Source of the DNA: JBAOHV01 sp037045265
GTDB taxonomy: Bacteria; Actinomycetota; Acidimicrobiia; Acidimicrobiales; Microtrichaceae
Assembly: GCA_037045265.1 (NCBI GenBank)
Contig: JBAOHV010000004.1
Coordinates: 186,001-250,000 of the forward strand
DNA: 64,000 nucleotides
Reading direction: 5' to 3'
Below, one piece after another: positions 51,930 through 61,500 of this stretch; position 1 is the stretch's first letter, and each line of letters starts with the position of its first letter. The notes under the pieces were generated by a model. That model was not told the DNA's origin. It did no database searches and saw only the letters and a list, made by a program, of their open reading frames with translations. The position numbers and the translations under genes were made by a program.

Positions 51930-54900
51930 TCAGCTGGCTGTTGCCATCCCTGAACGCGTCGCATCGTTCGACTGCACCGAGCTTTCGGCATCGGTGATAG
52001 CACTGCGGATGTGACCGGCGAGCACACGCACCGCCGGCTCGAGGACCATCGAGTCGTGGTCCCCGGGGACCTCGGTCACCTGGACCCGCCGACAGTAGGG
52101 ACCCCAACCGTTGTCGAAGTAGACGAAGCGACGGTTGATGTCGATCTGGCGGTCAGGTCCGAACACATGAGCAGGCGTGAGACGCGGCCGGTACAAGGTC
52201 ACGGTGCCCTCGTAGGGACGGACGTCGTATCGCTCCAGGGCACGGTAGAACGCCGCCTCGATCACCTCCGAGTGCAACGTCGTGTCAGGTCCGACAGCAG
52301 GCCCGGCTGCGCGGCGTCGACGCTCCTTCTCCCATGCGATGCGGTTCCGGGCCCACGACCTGACATACGAGGCACCCTCCTCGCGGATGTTGTCCAGCTG
52401 GATCTTGACCCTGTCCGAAACCCTCAGCGGTGGCTGGTCCGGCAGCGGGGTGTCGAGCAGGACCAGCAGTGACGTCTCCTCACCAGCCGCACGGAGTTGC
52501 TGTGCCATCTCGAAGGCGGCGATTCCACCACCGGAGAACCCGCCCAGCAGGTATGGCCCGTGGGGCTGCACGCTACGAAGCTCCTCCAGGTACTCCTGGG
52601 CCATCTCAACGAAGTCCTCGTGCGGCGGATCGTCGCCGAACAGACCGCGTGCCTGGATGCCGTAGAAGGGCCTGTCGGCACCGATCTGGTGTGCCAGGTG
52701 GCGCAGGTTCAACACGTTGCCGAACATGCCCGCAACCAGGAAGAACGGGGTCCGGTCGGATCCGTCACCAGGGTGCAGCGCCACGAGGTACCGGTACCGG
52801 GGCTTTGCCGCGACAATGGACGACTCGCTCGTGAGATCTCCGTCATCGCTCGGGAGGGCTTCCGAGATCAGCTCGGCGCACGCCTCGACCGTCGGGGCTT
52901 CGACGAGGACCGAGATCGGGAAGTCGACCGAGAAGGTCCGCTTGATCTGGGCGAAGAGGCGCACCGCTATCAGGCTGTGCCCTCCCAGGTCGAAGAAGTT
53001 GTCGCGGACACCGACCTGGTCGATGCCGAGGAGCTCCTGCCACATCACGACGAGCTGCTCCTCCACGTCGTTGCGAGCTGCGACGAACTCGGAGTCGAGC
53101 TTCGGTCGACTGAACACCGCGCTCGCTTCGCCGCCGGCGCTCGAGCCGATCTGCTCAGCCGCGATGAGGTCGCCCTGGTGTGACAGCGCCGGGAGGTCGA
53201 GCGAGGTCACGTAGACCACCGGGTCCACATCGGGGCCGATGGTCCGGAGGAACTCCCGTCCCCCCTCGATCGGGCGGATGCCCTGGCGGAGGTTGCTCTC
53301 GAGAGCCAGCTCGGGAAGGGTCCGTTGCCGGGCGCCGGCCGATCCGTCGAAGTCGACCTCGGCCGCGAGCGCAGGACGCCCTCCGACCTCGAGACGTCCT
53401 TCCAGCCGCTTGACGGCGAACCCTTCGACCTCGACGAGCACGCGCCCGTCACGGTCGCAGAGCAATACGTCGAACGACGCGACGCCGCTCTTCTCGGACG
53501 TTCCCGACAGCACCTCGGCGACCGCCGTCAGCTCGGACGGCAACCGATCGTGGATGCGGACCCGGCGATACTCGACCGGCACCCACAGCCGGTCACCCGT
53601 GTAGCCGGGGATGAGGTCCATGGCGAACCCGGTGCCCAGGTCGACGAGCGCCGGATGCAGCCCCATCGACAGGTCCTCTGTGTCGTACGGGGCCTTCAAC
53701 TTCAGCTCTGCCACAGCGGTTCTGTCGCCGTAGCGGACCTCGGTCACCACGTCCCAGCGAGGACCGAACCTGAGGTGGTCCTGCTGGCGGGTCCGCGTGG
53801 CGCCACGACGATCGCATCCGGCGAGGACCCTGGCCAGCTCGACCGAGTCCGCCGGATCCAGTGGGTGCAGCAGCAGGTCCGCCTCGCCGGTGAGGCGCCA
53901 ACCGACCCTGACCGAGGTCACCTCGCCCTCGCCGCCGTAGCTGGTGACCGATACGCGCTCACGGATCTCGAAGCTGTAGCCGGACTCCGTGGGCCGGAGG
54001 ACCACTTCGGCGCTCACGTTCCCGTCGGCATCTACCGCCAGGGGACGCAGGAAGGTCAGATCGCGCATCTCGAACGGGCGCTCCAGTCCGAGCTCGGCGA
54101 GCGACGCTCGGGCCAGCTCCAGGTATGTCGCTCCCGCGACCACCGCGTCACCGTCGCCTGTGCGGTGCTCGTCGAGCGGCCAGGAATCGCGCTCGTTCCA
54201 GTCGATCGAGAGCCTGACCACCCCGTCTTGCGCCCTGCGCAACTCACCGAAGAAGGGATGAACCGCTTGACGCAGCTCGACGTCCTCGATGTCGCCTGAC
54301 GAGTCAACCGCAGCGGCAGCTGCCGCCATGCCGACCTCGTCCCAGACCCCCCAGTTGACGGCGCGGACGTGGCGATCGCCACGGGCACGGCGTGACTCGG
54401 CGAACGCGTTGAGGAAGGAGTTCGCAGCGACGTAGTCGACCTGTCCGATCGGAGCCGTGACGGTGCTGGTCGAGGAGAACACGACGAACAGATCGAGGTG
54501 ATCGGATGCGGTCGCGGTCTCCAGTACGAGGGTCCCGTACACCTTGGGGGCGAGGACGTCCTCCATCTGCATGGGCGACTTGGTGACCAGCAGGGCGTCG
54601 TCGATCACCCCCGCCGCGTGCACCACTCCGTTCAGGGTTCCGAACTCGCTGCGGACCCTGGCGACCGCGGAGTTGAGAGACTCCGGATCTGTCACGTCAC
54701 CCTCGACCACGATGACCTCGGCGCCCTCCTCCTCGAGGCTGCGCACCCCGCGGATCCGCACTGCCGTCGGGTGATCGTTACCGAGACGACCGAGAACCTC
54801 GTCCCAGGTATCCCTCGGCGGCAGGCCACGCCGTGCCAGCAGGGCCACGCGGGCGCCACGCTCGCGGTACAACGCTTCGGCCACGCTCAGACCGATGCCG

Positions 54901-57900
54901 CCCAGGCCTCCGGTGATCAGCACGACGCCGTGTCGGCGCAACACCGCACGATCGGGCTCCGGCAGACGGGTCCTGCGCACGTCGCGCACGTAGCGTCTGT
55001 CGCCACGGAGCGCCACCACCGAATCCTCGAGAGGTGCTCGCACTTCGGCGACCACCTCGTCGATCAGGGAGAACTCGGTGATCGCCGCCTCGGATGTCGC
55101 CGAGCGAATACGCCCCATGATCGACCCGGCCTGTCGCCGACCAACACCGACGGCATCAGCCACCTGCGCCGGGTCGAGGTCGAAGGTCGAGACGCTGACG
55201 TCGGCGAACTCCCGGGGGATCACCTGCACGGGCCCGAGGACCGTCGCCTGCTCGGGGAACGGCACGGCGTCGGAACCGGGAACCGATTGGGAGCCCATGG
55301 TCGCCACCGAGATGGCGAGGCTCCGCTGCACGCCGGCCGAGGCCCAGGCCTGCGCCAGATAGACGAGGCTCTGGAAGCCGAGCTCCTGGTTCCGATGGAA
55401 GAAGCTGCTTCCGGGCCGGAAGTCGCGGTCGTCGGTGGCCAGCAACGAGAGGTGCGCCACCCGGTCGGGCAGCCGGTCCGTTCGCACCAGGTCCTTCACC
55501 AGGCTCTCGTAACCCGCCAGTCCGAGCTCGGGACTCAACACGTACTCGTCGTCAGACACCGCTCTGAAGAGGTCGCCCATCCGAACCACGACGACGGAGT
55601 CGCCGGTTGCACGAAGCTCGGCGACGACCTCGTCGGCGAAGCCGGCTGCATCGGCGAGGACCAACCAACGGTTGGGGCCGTCGACGGCATCCTCACGGTC
55701 CTTGCTCTTCCAGACCGGCTTCCAGGACCACCGATCCACGTCGCTCTCGCGGCTGACGAACGCCAGATCGTCGGATTCGGTGACCCCGGCACCTGGAGCG
55801 ATGAAGAACGTCTGGGTCTGGAACGGGTACGTCGGAAGGCCCACGGTCCGGCGTCCATCGGCGGGGAACCATCGGTCGGCCTCGATGGTCGAGCCCGCCG
55901 CCCAGATCCGACCCACCGCTGTCAGAAGGGCCGCGTTGTCGTCTGTCTCCTCCTCGGGGTGACGCATCGCCGGCACGGCAACCTGGTTCGACCTGACCGC
56001 CGTGGGGTGGGCCCTCACCAGCGACGACAGGGTCTTTCCGGGACCGACCTCGAGAAGAACCCGCGGGCCGGCGGCGGCGAGAGTCGCCACGTCGTCGGCG
56101 AAGCGGACAGTCGAGCGCAGGTGCCGGACCCAGTACTCGGGATCCGTCGCCTGCTCCGTCGTGATCCAGGTGCCGGTGGTGTTCGACACCCAGGGGATCG
56201 TCGGCGGATGCAACTCGATACCGCGCAGGTAGTCGCCGAACTGCTCCAGGACCGGGTCCAGCAGGCGGCTGTGGACAGGAGTCGTGACCTGCACCGGCAA
56301 CGGCTCGATGCCGCTCTCGCGGATCTCCTGTTCGAACAGGTCCAGGCTCGCCTGCGGACCGGAGACGACCACCACGTCGGGCGCGTTGACCACCGCCAGG
56401 TCCAGCGCCAGACGTTCGACCGCCTCGGCCACGTCGTCTGGTGTGAGCGGCACCGCCACCGCTGCTCCTTCGACGGTGTCCATCAGACGGCCACGGAGAA
56501 CGACCAGACCTAGGCAGTCCTCGAAGGAGATGGTGCCTGCCACACAGGCCGCCGTGTTCTCGCCCAGGCTGTGCCCGACGAGCGCCGAAGGTTCGAGTCC
56601 CCAGCTCATCAGCAGGTGCGCGAGCGCATGCTCGATGATGAAGATCAGCGGCAGCTGATGCGTCATGGACGCGAGTCGGGTGTCGAGCTCCGGGCTCCTG
56701 TCCTCACCCAGCAGGAGATCGGCGAGGTCCAGCTGGTGCCTGTCCCTGAGGAGGCCCAGACCGCGGTCGACCTGAGCTGCGAACGCCGGTTCGCAGCGGT
56801 GGAGATCGGCCCCCATGCCCAGATGCTGGGATCCGCCACCGGGGAACATGAACGTGAGTCCGAGTTCAGCGGTGGTGGCGGTGTGGGTCGGGAGACGACG
56901 TACGTCCGCGGAGCGCAGCAGCACGATCGCGTCGGCGACGTCGCGCACGGCGAGGACTCTGCGCTCGTCGAAGTGGTGTCGTCCCACGAACAGCGTGCGT
57001 GCGACGTCCTCGATCGGCAGGTCGAGGTTGTCCGCCAGGTGATCGGCCAGTCGGACGCCGGCTTCGTCGAGTGCTCCCCGGCTACGCGCCGACAGTGTCA
57101 GCAGGTGCCACCGCTCAGATTCCGCTGTCCCTGGTTCGCCCGAGGGGTCGCGACGTTCTGGCTCTGCGGGGGCCTCCTCGAGGACTGCGAAGGCGTTGGT
57201 GCCACCGACACCGAGCGAGTTGACCCCGGCCCGGCGCGGTCCGTTGGAGCCGCTGGTCCATGGCGTGAGGTGGTCGTTCACCACGAAGGGGGTGTCGTCC
57301 AGCTCGAGGTTCGGGTTGGGTCGCTCGAAGTTCAGGCTCGCGGGCAGCGCACCGTGATGCAGCGACAACGCGACCTTGATCAGACCGGCGGCACCGGCGG
57401 CAGTGTCGAGGTGCCCGATGTTGGTCTTCACACTGCCGATCCGACACGAGCCGGTCACGGTGGGTCCCAGGTCGAACGCTTGGGCGAGCGCTGCGACCTC
57501 GATGGGGTCCCCCATCGGGGTGCCGGTGCCGTGGCACTCGACGTACTGGATCGAGTCCGCGTCCACATCGGACACGGCGATCGCCTCGGAGACGCATGCC
57601 GCCTGGCCGTCGACCGACGGCGCCAGGTACCCGACCTTCTGGTCGCCGTCGTTGTTGACAGCGGTTCCTTTGATCACCGCGTAGATGCGGTCACCGTCAT
57701 CGAGGGCGTCGTCGAGTCTCCGGAGTGCGACCACTCCGGCGCCCGAACCGAAGACCGTTCCCTGGGAACGGTGGTCGAACGCTCGGCAGTGCCCATCCGG
57801 CGAGAGCACCTCGCCCTCGTGGTACACGTAGCCCTGCCCGTGGGGGATCTCGATCGTCGATCCCCCGGCGAGGGCGAGGTCGCACTCACCGCTGAGCAGG

Positions 57901-58469
57901 TGCTGCACCGCCAGGTGGGTGGCGACCAGCGAGGTCGAGCACGCCGTCTGCACGTTCACGGACGGCCCACGGAGGTTCAACGAGTAGCTGGCCCTGGTTG
58001 CGAGGAAGTCCTTGTCGTTGCCCGTGTGGCGCAGGAGGAACACACCGACGTCGCGGACGAGGTCAGGGTTCGAGAGCAGGTTCCTCATGAAGTAGGACCC
58101 CATGCCGCAGCCGGCGAACACTCCGATCGCTCCGTCGAACGACGACGGAACGTGGCCGGCGTCCTCCATGGCCTCCCAGGCGGCCATGAGGAAGTGCCGG
58201 TGCTGGGGATCCATGATCCCCGCTTCCTTGGGCGACAGCCCGAAGAAGTCGGCGTCGAAGTCGAACACGCCATCGAGTGGAGCTGCTGAACGGACGTAGT
58301 TCGGCGAGCGGAGCTCTGCCTCGCCGACGCCTGCTTCCACGAGCTCCTGCTCGCTGAGCTCGCGGATGCTCTCGACGCCGTCGACCAGGTTGCGCCAGTA
58401 GGCAGTCGGGTTCGCTGCACCTGGTAGGTGCGCTGCGAGTCCGACGATCGCTATGTCGTTGTCAGCCAT
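51930..58469 (-). CDS. Type I polyketide synthase, KS-AT-KR-DH-ACP-TE
   Basis: 2179 residues, one extension module plus release. KS 1-430: Cys177 in TACSTS, His313 in HGTGT, NIGH at 350-353. AT 540-840: GHSLGE with Ser634; the specificity segment reads TPVHS (730-734) rather than HAFH or YASH. KR 910-1400: TGGLGGIG near 1186-1193, FSS at 1331-1333, Tyr1346 and Asn1350. DH-like 1405-1695: His1435 in EHRTGDG and Asp1610, with the usual Pro of HxxxGxxxxP replaced. ACP 1800-1870: Ser1832 in LGGHSL. Thioesterase 1900-2165: GGFSGGG with Ser1979 and His2138. KR before DH is not the textbook order. It starts 39 bases after the NRPS stop, so both are co-transcribed. Malonate as extender is an assumption. 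Confidence 0.93.
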   Translation of the reverse strand: MADNDIAIVGLAAHLPGAANPTAYWRNLVDGVESIRELSEQELVEAGVGEAELRSPNYVRSAAPLDGVFDFDADFFGLSPKEAGIMDPQHRHFLMAAWEAMEDAGHVPSSFDGAIGVFAGCGMGSYFMRNLLSNPDLVRDVGVFLLRHTGNDKDFLATRASYSLNLRGPSVNVQTACSTSLVATHLAVQHLLSGECDLALAGGSTIEIPHGQGYVYHEGEVLSPDGHCRAFDHRSQGTVFGSGAGVVALRRLDDALDDGDRIYAVIKGTAVNNDGDQKVGYLAPSVDGQAACVSEAIAVSDVDADSIQYVECHGTGTPMGDPIEVAALAQAFDLGPTVTGSCRIGSVKTNIGHLDTAAGAAGLIKVALSLHHGALPASLNFERPNPNLELDDTPFVVNDHLTPWTSGSNGPRRAGVNSLGVGGTNAFAVLEEAPAEPERRDPSGEPGTAESERWHLLTLSARSRGALDEAGVRLADHLADNLDLPIEDVARTLFVGRHHFDERRVLAVRDVADAIVLLRSADVRRLPTHTATTAELGLTFMFPGGGSQHLGMGADLHRCEPAFAAQVDRGLGLLRDRHQLDLADLLLGEDRSPELDTRLASMTHQLPLIFIIEHALAHLLMSWGLEPSALVGHSLGENTAACVAGTISFEDCLGLVVLRGRLMDTVEGAAVAVPLTPDDVAEAVERLALDLAVVNAPDVVVVSGPQASLDLFEQEIRESGIEPLPVQVTTPVHSRLLDPVLEQFGDYLRGIELHPPTIPWVSNTTGTWITTEQATDPEYWVRHLRSTVRFADDVATLAAAGPRVLLEVGPGKTLSSLVRAHPTAVRSNQVAVPAMRHPEEETDDNAALLTAVGRIWAAGSTIEADRWFPADGRRTVGLPTYPFQTQTFFIAPGAGVTESDDLAFVSRESDVDRWSWKPVWKSKDREDAVDGPNRWLVLADAAGFADEVVAELRATGDSVVVVRMGDLFRAVSDDEYVLSPELGLAGYESLVKDLVRTDRLPDRVAHLSLLATDDRDFRPGSSFFHRNQELGFQSLVYLAQAWASAGVQRSLAISVATMGSQSVPGSDAVPFPEQATVLGPVQVIPREFADVSVSTFDLDPAQVADAVGVGRRQAGSIMGRIRSATSEAAITEFSLIDEVVAEVRAPLEDSVVALRGDRRYVRDVRRTRLPEPDRAVLRRHGVVLITGGLGGIGLSVAEALYRERGARVALLARRGLPPRDTWDEVLGRLGNDHPTAVRIRGVRSLEEEGAEVIVVEGDVTDPESLNSAVARVRSEFGTLNGVVHAAGVIDDALLVTKSPMQMEDVLAPKVYGTLVLETATASDHLDLFVVFSSTSTVTAPIGQVDYVAANSFLNAFAESRRARGDRHVRAVNWGVWDEVGMAAAAAAVDSSGDIEDVELRQAVHPFFGELRRAQDGVVRLSIDWNERDSWPLDEHRTGDGDAVVAGATYLELARASLAELGLERPFEMRDLTFLRPLAVDADGNVSAEVVLRPTESGYSFEIRERVSVTSYGGEGEVTSVRVGWRLTGEADLLLHPLDPADSVELARVLAGCDRRGATRTRQQDHLRFGPRWDVVTEVRYGDRTAVAELKLKAPYDTEDLSMGLHPALVDLGTGFAMDLIPGYTGDRLWVPVEYRRVRIHDRLPSELTAVAEVLSGTSEKSGVASFDVLLCDRDGRVLVEVEGFAVKRLEGRLEVGGRPALAAEVDFDGSAGARQRTLPELALESNLRQGIRPIEGGREFLRTIGPDVDPVVYVTSLDLPALSHQGDLIAAEQIGSSAGGEASAVFSRPKLDSEFVAARNDVEEQLVVMWQELLGIDQVGVRDNFFDLGGHSLIAVRLFAQIKRTFSVDFPISVLVEAPTVEACAELISEALPSDDGDLTSESSIVAAKPRYRYLVALHPGDGSDRTPFFLVAGMFGNVLNLRHLAHQIGADRPFYGIQARGLFGDDPPHEDFVEMAQEYLEELRSVQPHGPYLLGGFSGGGIAAFEMAQQLRAAGEETSLLVLLDTPLPDQPPLRVSDRVKIQLDNIREEGASYVRSWARNRIAWEKERRRRAAGPAVGPDTTLHSEVIEAAFYRALERYDVRPYEGTVTLYRPRLTPAHVFGPDRQIDINRRFVYFDNGWGPYCRRVQVTEVPGDHDSMVLEPAVRVLAGHIRSAITDAESSVQSNDATRSGMATAS

Positions 58470-58508
58470 GTTCCTCTGGGCCTGTGGTGGTCGTGAAGTT
58501 CGGGATGG

Positions 58509-61500
58509 TCAGCTGCTGCGCACGCGCCGTCGCTGCAGGTTCTCGCGCCTGCGAGCAGCGCGGTCGGCGCTCGCCTGACGCAGCGATGCACCGCCGTCGC
58601 CCGACAGCGAGTCCGAGAACGAGCGCACAGTCGGGTGCCGGTAGAGCTCGGTCAACGCGATGGGCCGCTCGAGCAGCTCCTTCAGCCGACGGTGCATGCG
58701 CACGATCAACAGTGAATGACCGCCGATGTCGAAGAAGTTGTCGTCGATGCCGATTCCGCTGCGTCCGAGGGTCTCCTCCCAGACCGACAGCACCAGCCGC
58801 TCGGTCTCGTTCGACGCTTCGGCCGCCGGCGAGGCGCTGTCACGCCGCGCCAAGTCGCCGAGCGACGGCAGGGCGTTGCGGTCGATCTTGCCGTTCGGGG
58901 TGTGGGGCAGGTCCGCGAGCAGCACAAGGTGACCGGGGACCATGACGTCGGGCAGCACACTGCGCAGACGGTCCTTGAGCTCGGCGGCATCGAGGGTGGC
59001 TCCCGCCGAAGCGGACGCGTAGGCGACGAGCTGCTGATCGCCCGGCGAGTCCTCGCGGACCGCTGCAACGCATTCGCGCACACCTGGGCAGCGCCCGAGC
59101 TGCGCCTCGATCTCGCCCAGCTCGATCCGGTAGCCACGGATCTTGACCTGGTGATCGATTCGGCCCAGGAACTCCAGGAGCCCACTTCCGTCGGCCTGTT
59201 CTCGCCAACGGGCCAGGTCACCTGTCAGGTACATGCGATGGTCACCGCCGCGGAACGGGTCGGCGACGAAGCGCTCGGCTGTGAGCTCCGGCCGTTCGTG
59301 GTAGCCGCGCACCACGCCGAGACCGCCGATCCACAGCTCGCCAGCGACACCCGGCGGAACGGGCTGGTGGTTGCGGTCCAGTATGTAGATCCGGGTGTTG
59401 GCTATCGGTGTCCCGATCGGGATGATGTTCAGATCGCCGTGCAGGGGCCACGTGGTCGACCAGATGGTCGTCTCGGTCGGACCGTACATGTTCGTGACCT
59501 TGCCGCTGAGTGAGCGGGTGCGCAGCTCGTCCGCCAGTGCGACCGGGAAGGCTTCGCCGCCGACGAACAGGTGCTCCACCGAGGCGAGCGCGTCGCGCGA
59601 CTCTTCCTGCATGCTGAGCATGCGTGCCATCGACGGGGTGCACTGCATGTGGGTGACCCCGTGGCGTGTCAGCTGGGAGGCGACCGACTGGTCGAGTGCC
59701 GCCGGCTGCGCCTCGGGATCGGCCTGTGCCCCTGCCCCTGCGTTGGACTCACGTCGGATGCGGTCGAGCAACGGGAGCGAATCGAGCACCTCGTCGGTGT
59801 CGATGCCGAAGTCGATGAGACAAGCGATCTCATCGACACCGATGCCCTTGAGCTTGTCGACGGTCTCGCGGCAGCGCTCAGGCGTTCCGAAGAGCCCTGA
59901 CGTCTCGTAGTAGCGCAGGAAGGCGAACTCGAGCACCGCGTCCATCTCGTCGTCACCCAGGTCGTGGAAGACGTCGTCGTTCAGGTCGTCTGCAGTCCGG
60001 GGAGCGGCGCCACCGGGGCGCTGGAAGGCCGGGAAGCTCCACGCGTAGTCGCGCAGCAGCGAGGCGGAGGTGCCCAGGTAGTCCTTGAGCGGACCGCGGA
60101 CCTTCTCGCGAACGACATCTTCGTCCTCGCCGACGAACGTGTGAAGCATCAGGCTGACGATGCCGGCGTCGGGGTCGAACCCGGCTTCGGCACGAGCCTG
60201 ACGGTAGGCCTCGATCTTCGGCGCGAGCTGCTCGATCGACTGCCCGAGCAGGTGGGTCAGCACGTTCGCACCCACCCTTCCGGCCTGGACGTAGGTGTCC
60301 GGGTTGCCGGCGGTGGTCACCCATGCCGGCACTTCCTCCTGCACCGGTCGGGGCAAGGTGCGAACCGGAACCTCGGCACCGTCGACGCCGATGAAGGTCA
60401 CCGTCTCCCCCCGCCACAGACGACGCAGCTGATCGAGGCCCTCGAACATCTTGGCCTTGGCGTCCTTGTAGTTCTGCGGACGCAGCACGAAGTCGTTGGG
60501 CTGCCACCCCGACGCCACCGAGATGCCGACACGGCCGTCGGACAGGTTGTCCACGACGCTCCACGCCTCGGCCACGCGGATCGGGTGCTCCAGCGGCATG
60601 ACCACGGACCCGGAGCGGATCTTGACGCGCTCGGTGATCGTCGCGATCGCCGCGCTGGTCACTGCCGGCTGCGGGTAGAGCCCACCGAAGTCGTGGAAGT
60701 GCCGCTCGGGGGTCCAAACTGCGGTGAAGTCGTGCCGGTCGGCGAATCGGGCCCCGTCGAGCAGGAGGCGATAGCGGTCCGAACCTGCACCGGTGCTCGC
60801 GTCACCGGAGAAGTAGAACAGCGAGAAGTCCATCGGCAGCTGTGGGTGCTGCTCGACGAAGATGCCCTGGTCCTCGTCGTCCTCGTCGTCATGGCGGTCA
60901 CGGTCGAGGTAGACGACGACGCTGAAGCCGCGTGCCAGGGTGTAGAGGAGCTCCAGAACCGAGATGTCGAACGACAACGAGGTGACCGCGAACCAGGTCG
61001 CCGGCAGCTCGTGGGCAACCCGCTCGTCCATTCCCTCGAAGAAGTTGACGACGTTGCCGTGCTCGATGAGCACGCCTTTGGGGAGACCCGTGCTGCCCGA
61101 GGTGTAGATGCAGTAGGCCAGGTTCGACGGCGACACGTCGACCATCGGCCTGGTCGTCGGCCGCGAAGCGATCAGCTCACGATCCTCATCGAGCGACACC
61201 ACGGTGATGTGCTCGCTCACGTCGAGCGGGAGCGTGTCACGCTGGGCCGACTGCGTTAGAACGACCTCACACCCGCTGTCGTTGATCATGTGCTCGAGCC
61301 GGTTGGCTGGGTAGACGGGGTCGAGCGGCACGTAGGCACCACCGGCCTTGTGGACACCGAGCACCGCCACGACGAGGTCGATGCCACGGGTGACGTGGAC
61401 TCCGACGAGGTCGTCCGGGCCGACTCCCAGGTCGATCAGGCTGTGGGCCAGGCGGTTCGCCCGCTCGTCGAGCTCGCGGTAGGTGATCGACCGGTCCTCG

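Noticed and set aside
54498..58289. Two long plus-strand open frames (671 and 572 codons) opposite the PKS gene
   Set aside because: They are antisense shadows that arise from the third-position GC bias of the PKS gene; their products are Arg/His/Gly-rich with no domain, while the minus strand shows full PKS motifs.
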